Shown piece by piece: positions 1-5,571 of a stretch of DNA of 10,460 nucleotides; the first letter of the stretch is position 1, and each line of letters opens with the position of its first letter. The notes under the pieces were generated by a model. The model was not told the origin of the DNA. It was given only the letters and a program-made list of their open reading frames with translations, and did no database searches. The DNA is from Actinomycetota bacterium. Lineage in GTDB: Bacteria; Actinomycetota; Thermoleophilia; Gaiellales; Gaiellaceae. The translations under genes and the position numbers were made by a program. The stretch spans positions 1 to 10,460 of the forward strand of contig JACDAS010000325.1 in the NCBI GenBank assembly GCA_013695295.1, in the 5' to 3' direction.

Positions 1-426
1 GTCTACCTCGTCTCCGCGGGCGCAGAGGCGGTGCTCAGCCCCCTCCTCGGGCGGTTCTCGGATCGGCGAGGTCGTAGGCTCCCGCTTCTCGGCGCGTGCG
101 CGGGCGCGGCTGTCGTGACCGCGCTCCTGCCCTGGCCCGAGCACCGCTTCGTCCTCGCCGTCGTCGTCTTCGCCGCAGGCGTCGCGTTCGGGAGCTTCTG
201 GGCCCCGGCGATGTCCCAGCTCTCGGACGTCGCCGAGGCGCAGGGGCTCGACCACGGCTTCGCGTTCGCGCTGGTGAACCTCGCCTGGGCGCCGGGGCAG
301 GCGCTCGGAGCCTCGGGCGGCGGAAGCCTTGCGGATCTGACCTCGGACACGGTGCCCTACCTCGTCCTTAGCGGGGCCAGCCTGCTTACCCTTGCGGCGC
401 TGTGGCGATCTCGAAGCTCCTCGTAG
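1..426 (+). CDS. MFS transporter, C-terminal part (5' truncated by window edge)
   Basis: The open frame runs from base 1 to a TAG stop and gives about 141 residues, with no start inside the window. It looks like the C-terminal half of a major facilitator superfamily permease. An early loop reads GRFSDRRGRR, the basic motif-A-like loop that recurs in the second half of MFS proteins. It is followed by alternating hydrophobic segments rich in Ala, Val, Leu and Gly, among them a stretch with VLAVVVFAAGVAFGSF, and a last helix before a short Arg/Ser tail (WRSRSSS). It would sit in the cytoplasmic membrane. The substrate cannot be told from this fragment. Its last 25 bases overlap the start of the downstream acyl-CoA carboxylase gene, so the two are probably co-transcribed and translationally coupled. 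Confidence 0.85.
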   Translation, partial: VYLVSAGAEAVLSPLLGRFSDRRGRRLPLLGACAGAAVVTALLPWPEHRFVLAVVVFAAGVAFGSFWAPAMSQLSDVAEAQGLDHGFAFALVNLAWAPGQALGASGGGSLADLTSDTVPYLVLSGASLLTLAALWRSRSSS

Positions 427-2015
427 CGAACCGCGGCGAGATCGCCGTCCGCGTCTTCCGCACCTGCCGCGCTCGGGGGATCTCGACGGTCGCGGTCGCC
501 GCGCCGGACGACACCGGCTCGCTCCACGCACGAGTCGCGGACGAGACGGTGGCGATCGGAAGCTACCTCGACGCAGCCGAGCACCTGCGAGCGGCCAGGG
601 AGCGCGGCGCGGACGCGATTCATCCTGGCTACGGGTTCCTGGCCGAGAGCCCGGCCTTCGCCGCAGCCGTCGAGGGCGCGGGCTTCGGCTGGCTTGGCCC
701 GCCGGCGGAGGCCCTCCGAGCGGGCGGCGACAAGCTCGAGGCGAAGCGCATCGCCCGTGAGGCCGGCGTCCCGGTGGCGCCGGACGGAGCGCCGGACGAG
801 ATCGGCTTCCCGCTGATCGTCAAGGCAGCTGCGGGCGGCGGCGGGCGGGGAATGCGGGTCGTGCGCGGCCCGGGCGAGCTCGGCGACGCGCTGGAGGCCG
901 CGCGCCGCGAGGCGATGAGCGCGTTCGGCGACGACCGGGTCTTCTGCGAGCGCTTCGTCGAGCGTCCCAGACACGTCGAGATCCAGCTCCTCGCGGACGC
1001 TCACGGCGCCGTCGTCTCCCTCGGCGAGCGAGAGTGCTCGATCCAGCGCCGCCATCAGAAGGTGCTCGAGGAGAGCCCCTCCCCCGCGCTCGACCCCGCA
1101 CTGCGAGCGAGGATGAGCGAGGCTGCCGTCTCGTTCGCGCGGGCGATCGGCTACCGCAGCCTGGGCACCGCCGAGTTCATGCTCGACGGCCGGGACTTCT
1201 ACTTCCTCGAGCTCAACGGCCGGATCCAGGTGGAGCACCCGGTCACCGAGGAGGTGCTCGGGGTCGATCTCGTCGACGAGCAGCTACGCGTCGCGGCCGG
1301 CGAGCGGCTCGGCACGGCCGGGCGCCAGCCGCGCGGCCACGCGATCGAGGTGCGCCTCTACGCCGAGGATCCACGCTCGTTCCTGCCGCAGGCTGGCCGG
1401 GTCGAGCACCTGCGCCTGCCGGCCGGAATCCGGGTCGACGCCGGGGTCGAGGAGGGCGACGAGATCGGGCTCGGCTACGACGCGATGATCGCGAAGCTGA
1501 TCGCGCACGGCCGCGACCGGGCCGAGGCGCTCGAGCGCCTCGGCTCCGCGCTCGACGAGACCGAGGTCGGCGGCGTCGTCACGAACCTCCCGTTCCTTCG
1601 CTGGCTCGTAGGACACCCGGAGGTTCGCGCCGGCAGGGCGACCACCGCGTTCCTGGTCGAGCACCCGCCGCTCCAGCGCTGGCCCGAGCGCGACGCGCCC
1701 GCCCCGTGGCGGCGCCCCTGGCGCCTGAACCTTCCCGCGCCGGCTCCGAAGCCCCCGCCCGACCTCGATCGTGCCGCGAGCGACCGCCGGGACGGCGCGG
1801 AGTCGAGCACCCTCGTCGCACCGATGCCGGGGACCGTGATCCGCGTCCTCGTCGGCGAGGGAGACGGAGTTGCGCCACGTCAGCCGCTCCTCGTCCTCGA
1901 GGCGATGAAGATGGAGACGCCGCTCCTCTCGCCCTACGCGGCCACCGTCCGGCGCGTGCACGTGGCCGAGGGCGAGCGCGTCGCCGGGGGCCAGACCCTC
2001 GTCGAGCTCGAGTGA
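402..2015 (+). CDS. Acyl-CoA carboxylase alpha subunit: biotin carboxylase fused to biotin carrier domain
   Basis: 537 residues, GTG start giving MAISKLLVANRGEIAVRV, the canonical biotin carboxylase N-terminus. It catalyses ATP- and bicarbonate-dependent carboxylation of biotin, and a separate carboxyltransferase subunit would pass the carboxyl group to an acyl-CoA. The ATP-grasp glycine loop is KAAAGGGGRGM (K141 onward). The catalytic region reads NGRIQVEH (272-279), with the key Arg274 and Glu278 present; the usual Thr at 273 is Gly. From about residue 430 a Pro/Arg-rich linker leads to a lipoyl-like biotin carrier domain (about 469-537) with biotinylation motif EAMKMET, Lys503. The BT domain of methylcrotonyl/propionyl-CoA carboxylase alpha subunits, which lies between these parts, seems absent, so the protein is on the short side for the family. 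No carboxyltransferase gene is in view. Substrate (acetyl-, propionyl- or other CoA) is not decided by sequence. The start lies inside the preceding MFS gene. Confidence 0.93.
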   Translation: MAISKLLVANRGEIAVRVFRTCRARGISTVAVAAPDDTGSLHARVADETVAIGSYLDAAEHLRAARERGADAIHPGYGFLAESPAFAAAVEGAGFGWLGPPAEALRAGGDKLEAKRIAREAGVPVAPDGAPDEIGFPLIVKAAAGGGGRGMRVVRGPGELGDALEAARREAMSAFGDDRVFCERFVERPRHVEIQLLADAHGAVVSLGERECSIQRRHQKVLEESPSPALDPALRARMSEAAVSFARAIGYRSLGTAEFMLDGRDFYFLELNGRIQVEHPVTEEVLGVDLVDEQLRVAAGERLGTAGRQPRGHAIEVRLYAEDPRSFLPQAGRVEHLRLPAGIRVDAGVEEGDEIGLGYDAMIAKLIAHGRDRAEALERLGSALDETEVGGVVTNLPFLRWLVGHPEVRAGRATTAFLVEHPPLQRWPERDAPAPWRRPWRLNLPAPAPKPPPDLDRAASDRRDGAESSTLVAPMPGTVIRVLVGEGDGVAPRQPLLVLEAMKMETPLLSPYAATVRRVHVAEGERVAGGQTLVELE

Positions 2016-2019
2016 GTCG

Positions 2020-2328
2020 TCAGAAGAGCTTCTGCAGCTTCATCGCGGCGCCCATGTCGCCCTTCACCTTCAGCTTCCCGGACATGTACGCGGTGGTCGG
2101 GTTCTGCTCCCCGCGGACGATCTTCATGAAATTCTCCTCCGAGGTGGCGATCGTGCAGTCGCCGGCCTCGCCGCCCTCTGAGACGCTGACCGCGCCGTCG
2201 ACGACCTCGACCGTCCAGGTTCCCGCACCCTCGATGTCGAAGAGATACGAGTTGTTCATCCCCGCAGTCTTCGAGGCGTCGGCCCGAGTCGGCAGGCCCT
2301 CGAAGAACTCCTTCACGCTCTCAGCCAC
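2020..2328 (-). CDS. SCP2 sterol-carrier-type lipid/acyl-CoA binding protein
   Basis: 102 residues, GTG start, TGA stop. It is a stand-alone SCP2 domain, a small soluble cytoplasmic fold with a hydrophobic tunnel that in other members binds fatty acyl-CoA, sterols or phospholipids. The sequence shows the family order: an N-terminal helix (ESVKEFFEGLPTRAD), a beta-rich middle (YLFDIEG, TWTVEVVDG, VSVSEGG, CTIATSEENFMKIVRGE), and the typical C-terminal block SGKLKVKGDMGAAMKLQKLF, very close to the KLKIKGNMxxAMKL core known from SCP2 proteins. The length is normal for a bacterial single-domain SCP2. A strong Shine-Dalgarno fixes the start. It ends 4 bp from the stop of the convergent carboxylase gene. 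The nearby acyl-CoA carboxylase and dehydrogenase make a role in acyl-CoA handling plausible, but no ligand can be assigned. Confidence 0.9.
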   Translation of the reverse strand: MAESVKEFFEGLPTRADASKTAGMNNSYLFDIEGAGTWTVEVVDGAVSVSEGGEAGDCTIATSEENFMKIVRGEQNPTTAYMSGKLKVKGDMGAAMKLQKLF

Positions 2329-2333
2329 CTGAT

Positions 2334-2340
2334 CCTCCTT
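2334..2340 (-). promoter_or_regulatory. Shine-Dalgarno of the SCP2 gene
   Basis: On the minus strand AAGGAGG stands 5 nt before the GTG start, a near-perfect match to the 16S rRNA anti-Shine-Dalgarno. It decides the GTG start. It contrasts with four other genes here that lack a good Shine-Dalgarno, so this transcript clearly has a leader. Confidence 0.85.
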
Positions 2341-2355
2341 CGCTCGCTTGCCCGT

Positions 2356-2389
2356 AGCGTAGAGGCAACCGCTGGCGGGTTAGAACCCG
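2356..2389 (-). promoter_or_regulatory. Candidate promoter and operator-like palindrome upstream of the SCP2 gene
   Basis: On the minus strand TACGCT (2361-2356) fits a -10 box that would give a leader of about 20 nt carrying the Shine-Dalgarno. Where the -35 should fall there is no good consensus, but a perfect palindrome CGGGTT-AG-AACCCG covers 2376-2389. A repressor bound there would block this promoter. The palindrome also overlaps the left end of the 170-bp repeat element, so it may be part of that instead. Weak evidence. Confidence 0.3.
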
Positions 2390-2549
2390 TTTCAAAATGA
2401 AGCACTGAACCGCCGTGGCACGCTGGGCACGCCCGAGCCGTCGTCCTCAGTCGCCCCGGTAGCGCTGCTACCGGGACTCCCTGCGTCCTAGCCTCGCCCG
2501 TGCCCAGCGCACCCCGTCGGCGAGTCGTCATTCTGAAACGAGTTTTTAG
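2380..2549. repeat. 170-bp near-palindromic element (MITE-like or dispersed intergenic repeat)
   Basis: Almost the whole gap between the SCP2 gene and the MFS gene folds on itself. The ends are imperfect inverted repeats: left TTAGAACCCGTTTCAAAATG pairs with the complement of the right end, which closes in GAGTTTTTAG; about 17 of the outer 21 positions match. Inside, CGTTTCA (2388-2394) matches TGAAACG (2534-2540), and CGCTGGGCAC (2421-2430) matches GTGCCCAGCG (2500-2509) perfectly. At the exact centre CCCGGTAGC (2455-2463) and GCTACCGGG (2467-2475) form a perfect 9-bp stem with a GCT loop. No ORF of its own is evident. The MFS stop codon (TAA, 2548-2546) lies within its right end. As RNA it would be one long hairpin directly after that stop, so it may also terminate or stabilise the transcript. 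Mobility is inference. Confidence 0.6.
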
Positions 2550-3724
2550 GGAGCGACGAGCTCCGGCGCGAGGCGGCTTCGCTCCCGCGTCGGCGGCAAG
2601 AGCGCACCGAGGCCGATCGCCAGCAGCGGAGCGGCCGCGCAGACGTAGAGCGCCGTCCGCAGGTCGACCGAGTCCGCGAGCGCGCCGAGACCCACCGCGG
2701 CGATGCCGCCGAGGCCGATCGACAGGCCGATCGACAGGCCCGAGGCGACGCCGAGGTGACGCGGGAGGTACTCCTGGCTCATCACCATCGTGACGCCGAA
2801 GGTGCCGATCACGCAGACGCCGGCGAGCGCGAGCGCGATGACGCCCGGGATCCCACCGACAGCGACGAAGGTGAGGATCAGCGGGGGCGTGGCGACGAGG
2901 CTCGCGAGCAGCACGGGCCGCCGTCCGAGCCGGTCGGCCGCGGGCCCGGCCGCCAGCGTGCCGATTCCCCCCGCGAGCAGCATCAGCGCGAGCAGCCTGT
3001 TCCCGTAGGCCTCCGAGCGCCCGAGAGACACCTCCCAGAGGGGAACGAAGGTGATCAACCCGAACCAGGCAACACTCCGGAAGCCGATCACGCCGAGCAG
3101 GAGGACGAGTGCGCCGACCCGATCCTCGCCGACGTTGGCCCCGCTGTCCGCCCGGTCCGGTACGAATGTCGTCAGAAATGGCAACAGCACGCAGAGCATC
3201 GCTGCGACCGCGAGACAGGGCACCGCCAGCAGCAGCCCGCCGCGCAGCCCGAAGACGAGCACGAGCGGCGTCGCCACGATCGCGCCGAGCGCGTAGCCGA
3301 GGTTCCCCCCGACCGCGAAGAGCGACATGCCGCTCGCGCGCCGGCGGCCGCTCGCATAGGCGGCGACCTTCGAGCCCTCGGGGTGATAGGCCGCCACGCC
3401 GAGACCCGACAGGACGACGCAGCAGACGACGAGGCCGTAGCCGGGCACGACCCCTGCGAGCGCGATCCCGATCCCTGCGACCGCAACGCCGCCGGGGAGC
3501 AGCCAGATCGCCCCGCGCCGGTCGGACCAGATGCCGAAGAGGGGCTGGATCACCGACGACGAGAGCGCGGAGGCGAGCACGAGTAGACCGGCGAGCGTGT
3601 ACGAGAGGCCGTAGCGGTCGACCAGGAACGGGAGGAGCGCCGGCAGGGCGCCGCCGGCGAAGTCCGTGGCGAGGTGACCGCCGGCGAGCGCGCCCATTGC
3701 GCGCTTGTCGATCCGCGCCTGCAC
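2546..3724 (-). CDS. MFS transporter, fosmidomycin-resistance (Fsr) type
   Basis: 392 residues, a full-length 12-helix permease of the cytoplasmic membrane. The N-terminus GALAGGHLATDFAGGALPALLPFL (from residue 11), AGLLVLASALSSSVIQPLFG (45-64) and YHPEGSK (113-119) are typical of the fosmidomycin-resistance branch of the MFS, whose members are drug or metabolite exporters. Motif-A loops are visible in both halves: GIWSDRRG (64-71) and GPAADRLGRRP (260-270). A conserved late stretch reads VMSQEYLPRHLGVASGL (314-330). I chose the GTG at 3724 because a -10-like box lies 6 nt before it; an ATG at 3697 would remove nine residues and still leave helix 1 intact. The stop is TAA, supplied by the palindromic element. 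It follows a small gene by 27 nt on the same strand. The substrate is unknown; fosmidomycin is only the family name. Confidence 0.88.
   Translation of the reverse strand: MQARIDKRAMGALAGGHLATDFAGGALPALLPFLVDRYGLSYTLAGLLVLASALSSSVIQPLFGIWSDRRGAIWLLPGGVAVAGIGIALAGVVPGYGLVVCCVVLSGLGVAAYHPEGSKVAAYASGRRRASGMSLFAVGGNLGYALGAIVATPLVLVFGLRGGLLLAVPCLAVAAMLCVLLPFLTTFVPDRADSGANVGEDRVGALVLLLGVIGFRSVAWFGLITFVPLWEVSLGRSEAYGNRLLALMLLAGGIGTLAAGPAADRLGRRPVLLASLVATPPLILTFVAVGGIPGVIALALAGVCVIGTFGVTMVMSQEYLPRHLGVASGLSIGLSIGLGGIAAVGLGALADSVDLRTALYVCAAAPLLAIGLGALLPPTRERSRLAPELVAP
2712..2740 (-). repeat. 12-bp tandem repeat inside the MFS gene
   Basis: The unit AGGCCGATCGAC occurs twice in a row and then starts a third time (about 2.4 copies). 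On the coding strand it gives the membrane-helix sequence GLSIGLSIGL (residues 329-338). The period of four residues keeps the frame, so unit gain or loss by slippage would lengthen or shorten this helix in steps of four residues. Confidence 0.7.
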
Positions 3725-3730
3725 CGGCGC

Positions 3731-3736
3731 AGCCTA
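3731..3736 (-). promoter_or_regulatory. Candidate -10 box, leaderless start of the MFS gene
   Basis: On the minus strand TAGGCT is followed by exactly 6 nt (GCGCCG) and then the GTG start. This spacing puts the expected transcription start on the first base of the start codon. No Shine-Dalgarno and no clear -35 box are seen. It lies in the 27-nt gap after the small upstream gene. Confidence 0.4.
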
Positions 3737-3751
3737 GACCGGGAGGTCGGC

Positions 3752-3982
3752 CTACGCCGCGTGCGGGAGATACCGCGCGATCAGCACGTGGGAAAGCTCC
3801 CACTGCAGCCGCGCGATCTGCCTGCGATTCCGCTCGAGTGCCAAAGGGCTCGCGTCGCGAGCTCTGAGCGTCTGCCGACGCCAGACGAGGCGCGAGATCT
3901 CCTCGGCCAGGTGCTCGGGGCTCCTGCGAGCCGTGGCGCGGCGGAAACGCGAGGGCTGGGAAGGGGAGAGCTGGCTGCTCAT
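3752..3982 (-). CDS. Small basic protein of unknown function
   Basis: 76 residues, ATG start giving MSSQLSPSQPSRF, TAG stop. I do not recognise a family. The protein has a short Ser/Pro/Arg-rich N-terminus (1-22) and then looks all-helical: SPEHLAEEISRLVWRRQTLRA (21-41), a turn around ARDASPL, and LERNRRQIARLQWELSHVLI (49-68), ending RYLPHAA. Two Trp residues and many Arg and Glu spaced in heptad-like fashion suggest a short helical hairpin or coiled coil. It has no signal peptide or membrane segment. The frame stays open upstream for another 134 codons, but an ATG with a -10-like box 6 nt before it supports this start, and the extension reads against pepA. It lies divergent to pepA and 27 nt upstream of the MFS gene, with which it may be co-transcribed. 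DNA or RNA binding is possible from its charge but not shown. Confidence 0.72.
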   Translation of the reverse strand: MSSQLSPSQPSRFRRATARRSPEHLAEEISRLVWRRQTLRARDASPLALERNRRQIARLQWELSHVLIARYLPHAA

Positions 3983-3988
3983 CGGATC

Positions 3989-3994
3989 ACCGTA
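3989..3994 (-). promoter_or_regulatory. Candidate -10 box, leaderless start of the small protein gene
   Basis: On the minus strand TACGGT is followed by 6 nt (GATCCG) and then ATG, the spacing expected when transcription starts at the start codon. A loose -35-like TTTACC sits at 4020-4015 with a long 20-nt spacer. The overlapping GGTGATC could pair with the 16S rRNA tail, but it is only 2-3 nt from the ATG, too close for a normal ribosome site. Confidence 0.4.
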
Positions 3995-4001
3995 ATCCGC
4001 A

Positions 4002-4024
4002 ACTCTTGCGCTGCGGTAAAGAGT
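4002..4024. promoter_or_regulatory. Inverted repeat ACTCTT-N11-AAGAGT, possible operator
   Basis: Two perfect 6-bp half-sites are separated by 11 bp in the 98-bp region between the small gene and pepA. Their centre-to-centre distance of 17 bp is wider than one helical turn. The right half covers the -35 area of the small gene (minus strand), while the pepA -10 box lies about 40 bp away. A dimeric regulator could act on one or both divergent genes, but no regulator gene lies in the window. It could instead be a chance match. Confidence 0.3.
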
Positions 4025-4062
4025 CGGTTTGCGTTTTGGGACGGGCGAGAAAGCCAGTCGGA

Positions 4063-4068
4063 TAGCAT
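4063..4068 (+). promoter_or_regulatory. Candidate -10 box for pepA
   Basis: TAGCAT lies 12 nt before the pepA ATG. It would start a transcript with a leader of about 6 nt, too short for a Shine-Dalgarno, and none is seen. No convincing -35 box at 16-19 bp. Weaker than the boxes at the other genes because the spacing is longer. Confidence 0.3.
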
Positions 4069-4080
4069 CGAGCGCCGCGC

Positions 4081-5571
4081 ATGGGCACCTCCGTCGACGT
4101 ACGCGCACCGGATTCCGCCGGCGCGGATCTCCTGGCGCTGTTCGTCGCGGAGCCCGCACTCCCTCTCCCGGCGGCCGCCGGGCCTTTGGGCGAGCGCCTC
4201 GGCGAGCGCATTGCAGCCCTCGCCGCCGACGGGGAGCTGACCGGCGCTCCGGGCCAGACCGTCCTACTGCACCTGGACGGCGAGCTCGGCGCGAGGCGCC
4301 TCGTCCTGGCGGGGACCGGGCCCGCACCGCAGGCCGACGCCGACGCGCTTCGCACGGCCGCGGCGGCCGTGGCCCGCGCAGCAAGGGCCACCGGGGCCCT
4401 CTCGATCGGCTGGCTGCTCGATCCCGAAGACGCGCAGCTCCTCGACGACCTCGCGCGTGCGATCGTCGAAGGCGTCCTGCTCGGCGGCTACGACCCGGCC
4501 CGCTGGAAGACCGCTGGGCGCAGTCCGGGCCTCGAGCGGTTGACGCTGCTCGCGGATCCGGCGGTCGCGGGTACCGCCGCGCGCACGGCGACCGTCTGCT
4601 CCTGGGTCAATCGCGCCCGGGACCTCGCGAACGAGCCACCGAACGACCTGACGCCCGGGCGCCTGGCGAACGACGTCGAGGAGCTCGCCGGCGACCTCGC
4701 TCACGTCCGGGCCGAGACTCTCGGGCCGGAGGAGATCGAGCGGCACGGGATGGGCGCGCTCGCGGCCGTCGGACGCGGCAGCGACAACCCGCCTCGCCTC
4801 GTCGTGCTGCGCTACGAGCCGCCGGCGGCTGTGGACGGCGTTCACCTCGGACTCGTCGGCAAGGCGATCACGTTCGATACGGGCGGGATCTCGCTCAAGC
4901 CGGCGCTCTACATGGAGGAGATGAAGGGCGACATGGCGGGTGGCGCCGCCGTGATCGCCGCGCTCGGAGCGCTGGCCGAGCTCGGGATCCCGCTGCGGAC
5001 GACCGCCGTCGTCGCCGCGGCCGAGAACATGGTCGGCTCTCGCTCCTTCCGGCCCGGAGACATCCTCCGCGCCATGAGCGGTACGACGATCGAGGTCGTC
5101 AACACCGATTGTGAGGGGCGCCTCGTGCTCGCCGACGCGCTCTGGTACGCACGCCGGGAGGGGGCAACTCACCTGCTCGACCTCGCCACGCTGACCGGGT
5201 CGATGGTGCTGGCGCTCGGCGACCTCTACGCCGGCGTCTTCGGCAACGGGGAGAGCTGGCGCGACGCCGTCGTCGACGCGGGAAACGCGGGTGGCGACCA
5301 CGCCTGGCCGATGCCGCTCCACCCCCGCTACCGGCGCTACATCGACTCGGCCTTCGCGGATCTGAAGAACCACTCGATCCTGAAGGAGGGCTCACCGCCG
5401 ATCGCGGCCGAGTTCCTGCACGAGTTCGCCGGAGAGGGCCCGTGGGCTCACGTCGACATGGCCGGCCCCGCCTTCCTGATGCGCTCCCGGGGCGACTACC
5501 TGACCCAGCGAGGGGGGACGGGGTACGGCGTTCGGCTGATCGTCGAGCTGGCGACTAGATTGGCGGCTTGA
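4081..5571 (+). CDS. pepA: Leucyl aminopeptidase, peptidase family M17
   Basis: 496 residues, full length for the family. M17 enzymes are cytoplasmic two-metal hexamers that remove N-terminal residues, often leucine, from peptides. The variable N-terminal domain covers about 1-160 and the catalytic domain about 165-496. Metal ligands by alignment with bovine and E. coli enzymes: Lys261 and Asp266 in GKAITFDTGG, Asp284 in KGDMAGG, Asp343 and Glu345 in NTDCEGRL. Catalytic Lys273 (SLKP) and Arg347 are present. The family signature is NTDAEGRL; here Ala is replaced by Cys344, next to the metal ligands. The stop TGA overlaps the TTG start of the acyl-CoA dehydrogenase gene by 4 bp, so the two are in one operon. 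The ATG at 4081 is the first good start and has no Shine-Dalgarno. Some M17 proteins also bind DNA; nothing here shows that. Confidence 0.95.
   Translation: MGTSVDVRAPDSAGADLLALFVAEPALPLPAAAGPLGERLGERIAALAADGELTGAPGQTVLLHLDGELGARRLVLAGTGPAPQADADALRTAAAAVARAARATGALSIGWLLDPEDAQLLDDLARAIVEGVLLGGYDPARWKTAGRSPGLERLTLLADPAVAGTAARTATVCSWVNRARDLANEPPNDLTPGRLANDVEELAGDLAHVRAETLGPEEIERHGMGALAAVGRGSDNPPRLVVLRYEPPAAVDGVHLGLVGKAITFDTGGISLKPALYMEEMKGDMAGGAAVIAALGALAELGIPLRTTAVVAAAENMVGSRSFRPGDILRAMSGTTIEVVNTDCEGRLVLADALWYARREGATHLLDLATLTGSMVLALGDLYAGVFGNGESWRDAVVDAGNAGGDHAWPMPLHPRYRRYIDSAFADLKNHSILKEGSPPIAAEFLHEFAGEGPWAHVDMAGPAFLMRSRGDYLTQRGGTGYGVRLIVELATRLAA

Noticed and set aside
357..1238. 293-residue minus-strand ORF opposite the carboxylase gene
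   Set aside because: It lies fully antisense to a gene with clear catalytic motifs; its protein is low-complexity Arg/Ala/Glu without any motif. Long antisense frames are common at this GC content.
2380..2549. The palindromic region as a riboswitch or ncRNA gene
   Set aside because: It lies downstream of one gene, its symmetry reaches both ends, and I see no known aptamer. A repeat explains the layout better, though a structured 3' UTR is not excluded.
2313..3803. 496-residue minus-strand ORF over the MFS gene and the palindromic element
   Set aside because: Alternative frame of the MFS gene, Arg/Ala-rich with no membrane helices, and it runs through the SCP2 start and the repeat.
3983..4384. 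N-terminal extension of the small protein (210-residue version)
   Set aside because: The extra 134 residues are antisense to pepA and low-complexity; the ATG at 3982 has a -10-like box at the right distance.
4264..5373. 369-residue minus-strand ORF opposite pepA
   Set aside because: Antisense to all M17 catalytic motifs; its composition (Arg, Val, Asp, Glu runs) reflects the complement of GC-rich codons. No domain seen.
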